A stretch of DNA of 32,735 nt from Micromonospora orduensis (GTDB lineage: Bacteria; Actinomycetota; Actinomycetes; Mycobacteriales; Micromonosporaceae): contig NZ_VDFY01000180.1 of NCBI RefSeq assembly GCF_006228125.1, positions 1 through 32,735 on the forward strand, given 5' to 3'. Each line of letters opens with the position of its first letter. Position 1 is the first letter of the stretch. Made by a program: the position numbers and the translations under genes. Of the stretch, positions 30,257 to 32,735 are shown piece by piece. A model generated the notes under the pieces. It did not search any database, was not told the DNA's origin, and worked only from the letters and a program-made list of their open reading frames with translations.

Positions 30257-30913
30257 TCAAGGGGTCGGCGGCCCGTACAGCCCGTCCAGGAGCCGGTGCA
30301 CGAACGCCCGGAACTCGCGCCGCTCCCGGGCGCCCGGCGCACCGGCGGCAAGTGCCACCACGTGCCCGTGCGTCGCCCACACCAGGCTGCGCACGGTGAC
30401 GTGCGGGGTCGGCTCCGCCAGCGCGCCGGCCGACGCCGCGGCGGTGAGCAGCTCCGCCACCAACCGGTACAGGGGCTCGGCGTACCTCTCGTCCAGCTCG
30501 GCGTGCCGCTGCGGCTCCAACCAGCGGCGCAGCCACAGCGCGGTGGTCTCCGGCCGGTCCTCCAGGAAGTCGACGAACACGTCGACCAGATCGTGCAGCG
30601 CCCGCCGCGCCGCGTCCGGGCCGGCCCGCAGCGCCGAGCGGGCCTGCTCGGCTGCCTCGGTCAGCACCTGTTGTTCGGCGGTGAAGACGCGCGCGAAGCA
30701 GGCGTCGTAGAGCGCGGCCTTCGTACCCGTGTGGTGGGCGACAGTTGCCACGTCGACCCCGGCGGCGGCGGCGACCTCCCGCAGCCCGACGGCGTCGAAG
30801 CCGCGCTCGGCGAACAGCGCGGTGGCCGCGTTGAGCACCACCTCGCGCGTCGGTCGGGTCTCGTCGCGCCGGGGCCGACCCGGTCGACGGCGGGGCATGG
30901 TCATAGCCGCCAT
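30257..30913 (-). CDS. TetR/AcrR family transcriptional regulator
   Basis: 218 aa. A basic leader (P-R-R-R-P-G-R-P-R-R) precedes the TetR HTH (A-A-T-A-L-F-A-E-R-G-F-D-A-V, then V-A-A-A-A-G-V-D-V-A-T-V-A-H-H); the C-terminal domain resembles TetR_C groups. The ATG at 30913 is chosen because AGGGG lies 5 bp upstream; ATGs at 30904 and 30898 are alternatives. It is divergent from the GPH transporter with a shared operator, and the monooxygenase-SDR operon that follows on the same strand has a second copy of that operator, so it likely controls all three transcripts. Confidence 0.92.
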   Translation of the reverse strand: MAAMTMPRRRPGRPRRDETRPTREVVLNAATALFAERGFDAVGLREVAAAAGVDVATVAHHTGTKAALYDACFARVFTAEQQVLTEAAEQARSALRAGPDAARRALHDLVDVFVDFLEDRPETTALWLRRWLEPQRHAELDERYAEPLYRLVAELLTAAASAGALAEPTPHVTVRSLVWATHGHVVALAAGAPGARERREFRAFVHRLLDGLYGPPTP

Positions 30914-30924
30914 TGTGCCCCTAG

Positions 30925-30944
30925 AATCCAGCAACCGTTGGATT
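30925..30944. promoter_or_regulatory. TetR operator 2, between tetR and the MFS gene
   Basis: AATCCA-N8-TGGATT with perfect 6-bp arms. It lies 12-31 bp before the tetR start and 18-37 bp before the transporter start, so one dimer pair could repress both directions. Confidence 0.75.
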
Positions 30945-30961
30945 GCGGAGAGGATGCGGCG

Positions 30962-32329
30962 ATGACCGGGCTCGACCGGCGGCCCGCGGCCGCCACCGAC
31001 ACGGCACTGCCCCGTGGCCCCCTGGCGGGCTTCGCGGCCGGCTCGCTCGGCATGGGCGTCTGGGTGACAGTGCCCGGCCTGCTGCTGCTCTACTTCCTCA
31101 CCGACGTGCTGGCCGTCGGGCCGTGGCTGGCCGGCCTCGCGCTGCTGCTGCCGAAGATCGCGGACGTGGTGCTGCATCCGTGGGTCGGGCATCGCGCCGA
31201 CGTCGAGCAGGCCCGCCGGGGTGACCGGCGGCGGCTGCTGCTGCTCGGCTGCGCGTTGCCGCTCGCGTTCGCCGCGCTGTTCGCGGTGCCCGGACGTCTG
31301 ACCGGCGCCTCGGCCGCCGCGTGGGTGGCGGTCATCTTCGTGGCCGGCAACCTGCTGTTCGCCGCCTACCAGGTCCCCTATCTGTCGACCCCGGCCGACC
31401 TGCGGATCGGCTACCACGAACGCACCCGGCTGATGGCGTTCCGGATGGTCGTGCTGACCCTGGGCATCCTGCTCTCCGGGCTGCTGGCCCCGCTGCTCAC
31501 CGGCGGCGACGCCGCGACCCGCGCCGGCTACCAGCGGATGGGTCTGGTCCTCGCGGTCGGGATGCTGGTGGCCATGCTTGTCGGTGTCGCCGGCATCGCC
31601 CGGCTGCGCGGCTCGGCGGCCGACCCGACCCCGGCGGGGCACGGCGGGTGGCGGGCGCTGCGCACGGCGCTGCGCGACAGGCAGTTCCGCTGGCTCGTCG
31701 CCGCCTACCTGGCCATGTCCACCACCACGCACCTGGTGCTGGCCGGGGTGCCCTACTACGCCGAGTACGAGCTGCGCGCGCCCGGACTGACCACGGTGCT
31801 GGTGGCCGCGTTCGTCGCTCCGGCGCTGCTGGTCACCCCCGGTTGGCTGGTGCTGGCCCGTCGGGTCGGCAAGCAGCGGGCGCTGCTCGGCGCGCAGGGC
31901 GCGTTCGCGGTGGGCTCGCTGGTGCTGGCGGTGGGCCGCCCAGCCGGACTGGTGGTGCTCATCGGGGCGGTGGCGGTGCTCGGGGTGGCGTTCGCCGGCA
32001 TGCAGCTGCTGCCGTTCTCGATGCTGCCCGACGTGATCCGCGCCGCCACCGCCGCCACCGCCGACACCGGGACCGGCGCGGGCACCTACACGGGGGTGTG
32101 GACGGCCACCGAGGCCACCGGCGCGGCACTCGGGCCCTACGCGTACGCCCTGTGCCTGACCGTGGGCGGTTTCGTGGCGTCGACGGCCGGTGAGTCTCCG
32201 GTACAGCCCGACGCGGCGCTCGCGGCGGTCCGCTACGGCTTCGGGCTGCTGCCGGCGGTGACGATGCTCGCCGCGGTGCTGCTGCAACGCCGCTACACCC
32301 TGGACGCGACGGCCCGGGCGACGAGCTGA
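30962..32329 (+). CDS. GPH-type (MelB-like) MFS transporter
   Basis: 455 aa with about 12 membrane helices. D-V-V-L-H-P-W-V-G-H-R-A-D follows the second helix, as in MFS_2/GPH cation symporters (D-x2-x3-P-x-x-G-x-x-x-D form), and Y-Q-V-P-Y-L-S-T-P-A-D-L lies near helix 5. GPH members import sugars or other polar compounds, but actinomycete versions beside oxygenases may move other metabolites. The start ATG has GGAGAGG upstream. It is divergent from and probably repressed by the TetR regulator, together with the monooxygenase operon. Confidence 0.9.
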   Translation: MTGLDRRPAAATDTALPRGPLAGFAAGSLGMGVWVTVPGLLLLYFLTDVLAVGPWLAGLALLLPKIADVVLHPWVGHRADVEQARRGDRRRLLLLGCALPLAFAALFAVPGRLTGASAAAWVAVIFVAGNLLFAAYQVPYLSTPADLRIGYHERTRLMAFRMVVLTLGILLSGLLAPLLTGGDAATRAGYQRMGLVLAVGMLVAMLVGVAGIARLRGSAADPTPAGHGGWRALRTALRDRQFRWLVAAYLAMSTTTHLVLAGVPYYAEYELRAPGLTTVLVAAFVAPALLVTPGWLVLARRVGKQRALLGAQGAFAVGSLVLAVGRPAGLVVLIGAVAVLGVAFAGMQLLPFSMLPDVIRAATAATADTGTGAGTYTGVWTATEATGAALGPYAYALCLTVGGFVASTAGESPVQPDAALAAVRYGFGLLPAVTMLAAVLLQRRYTLDATARATS

Positions 32330-32355
32330 TCGGCCGGCACTAGACTTCGCCCTCG

Positions 32356-32735
32356 ATGGACGCGCAGCTCACCCCCGCCGAGACCCGTCCGTGTGCCCAC
32401 TGTGGACGTCCGGTGCCGCAGCGTGTCGGCGCGGGTCGACCGTTTCGCTACTGCCGGGACAACGACGGCGCCTGCCAGCGCGCGTCGCGCAACAGCCGCA
32501 TGCGTCACCGCAACGCCCCCGGCCTGCCCGGGCAGGTGGCCCGCACCTGGGAGGCGGTGGACCGGCTCGATCAGATCGTCGAGACGCTGACCGAGGCGCT
32601 GCACGCCGAGCTGTCCCCGGTGGGGGTGCAGCGCCAGCTCGCCCAGGCCCACGCCGAGGCCGCCACCGAGATCGCGGCGGCGCAGACCGAACGGGACGAG
32701 GCCCGCGACGACGCCGAGACCGCGGCCGCCGACGC
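32356..32735 (+). CDS. Zinc-ribbon and coiled-coil protein, 3' end beyond window
   Basis: The first 126 codons of a longer frame. Residues 13-40 form a probable zinc ribbon (C13-A-H-C16, then C33 and C40), followed by a basic linker with R-N-S-R-M-R-H-R, and from about residue 60 a long Ala/Glu/Arg-rich coiled coil (E-I-A-A-A-Q-T-E-R-D-E-A-R) that is still open at the window edge. It resembles KfrA-like or other DNA-binding coiled-coil proteins of actinomycetes, without a firm family. The start ATG lies 26 bp after the MFS stop on the same strand. Confidence 0.7.
   Translation, partial: MDAQLTPAETRPCAHCGRPVPQRVGAGRPFRYCRDNDGACQRASRNSRMRHRNAPGLPGQVARTWEAVDRLDQIVETLTEALHAELSPVGVQRQLAQAHAEAATEIAAAQTERDEARDDAETAAAD

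Noticed and set aside
30914..32287. Upstream extension of the TetR frame across the MFS gene
   Set aside because: The added 458 residues are Gln/Arg/Gly-rich antisense sequence of the transporter; TetR proteins start near the ATG at 30913.
28050..32329. Part of an antibiotic biosynthetic cluster
   Set aside because: The monooxygenase, SDR and transporter lack any core biosynthetic gene nearby; a catabolic or detoxification module fits equally well.
1..32735. CRISPR arrays, tRNA or rRNA genes
   Set aside because: No regularly spaced direct repeats with spacers and no recognisable tRNA or rRNA sequences were seen on either strand by eye.

Overview
The window is very GC-rich, densely coded, double-stranded-use chromosomal DNA of an actinomycete. 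GTG starts are common and the gene families (Scr1/DUF5753 regulator with DUF397 partner, SigE-type ECF sigma, DUF4232, mycothiol-type maleylpyruvate isomerase domain, HspR-type operator) fit a Micromonospora-like member of the Micromonosporaceae. That placement is an inference from family content and codon bias, not from a marker gene.

Left arm (1-13.6 kb): ordinary chromosomal genes in short units. There is a WYL regulator; an Hsp20 chaperone behind a HAIR-like operator; an acetyltransferase; a four-gene regulator run (MarR, DUF2087, MarR, DUF6069 membrane protein) with a perfect 11-bp inverted repeat before the DUF6069 gene; a divergent MFS exporter; a DUF5753/DUF397 pair; a small Cys-rich protein; a GNAT; an aldo/keto reductase coupled to a DinB protein; an ECF sigma factor coupled to a membrane-anchored DUF4232 protein and carrying its own ECF-like promoter; a GT39 membrane glycosyltransferase; and an Rrf2 regulator divergent from an NAD(P)-binding oxidoreductase with two stacked operators.

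Middle (about 13.6-24.4 kb): an accessory island with lower GC stretches and many broken genes. Its left edge follows a truncated acetyltransferase, its right edge a deletion scar that joins the 3' halves of a divergent alcohol dehydrogenase/TetR pair. Intact genes include two HNH-type proteins (14.0 and 18.1 kb), three proteins with HEPN-type R-x4-H motifs (two in a tandem minus-strand operon at 14.8-17.9 kb, one zinc-ribbon protein at 19.0-20.2 kb) and a two-TM protein. Broken genes include a tyrosine-recombinase-like gene, a CHAT C-terminus and a trypsin-co-occurring (Trypco2-like) gene with two frameshifts and a stop. A complete IS3-family element (22,648-23,978) without target duplication sits beside a TGTCA/TGACA repeat array, and a matching array in inverted orientation lies 9.4 kb to the left. 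The HEPN/HNH cluster is the best candidate for an undescribed conflict (anti-phage or toxin) system.

Right arm (24.9-32.7 kb): chromosomal genes again: a TPR-like protein, a maleylpyruvate-isomerase-type protein, a GNAT, a DUF1992 protein, a LysE exporter, and a TetR-controlled module. In that module one TetR protein probably binds two similar AATCCA-N8-TGGATT sites, one before a flavin monooxygenase-SDR operon and one between itself and a GPH-type MFS transporter, so oxidation and transport of one compound would be switched together. The window ends inside a zinc-ribbon plus coiled-coil protein.
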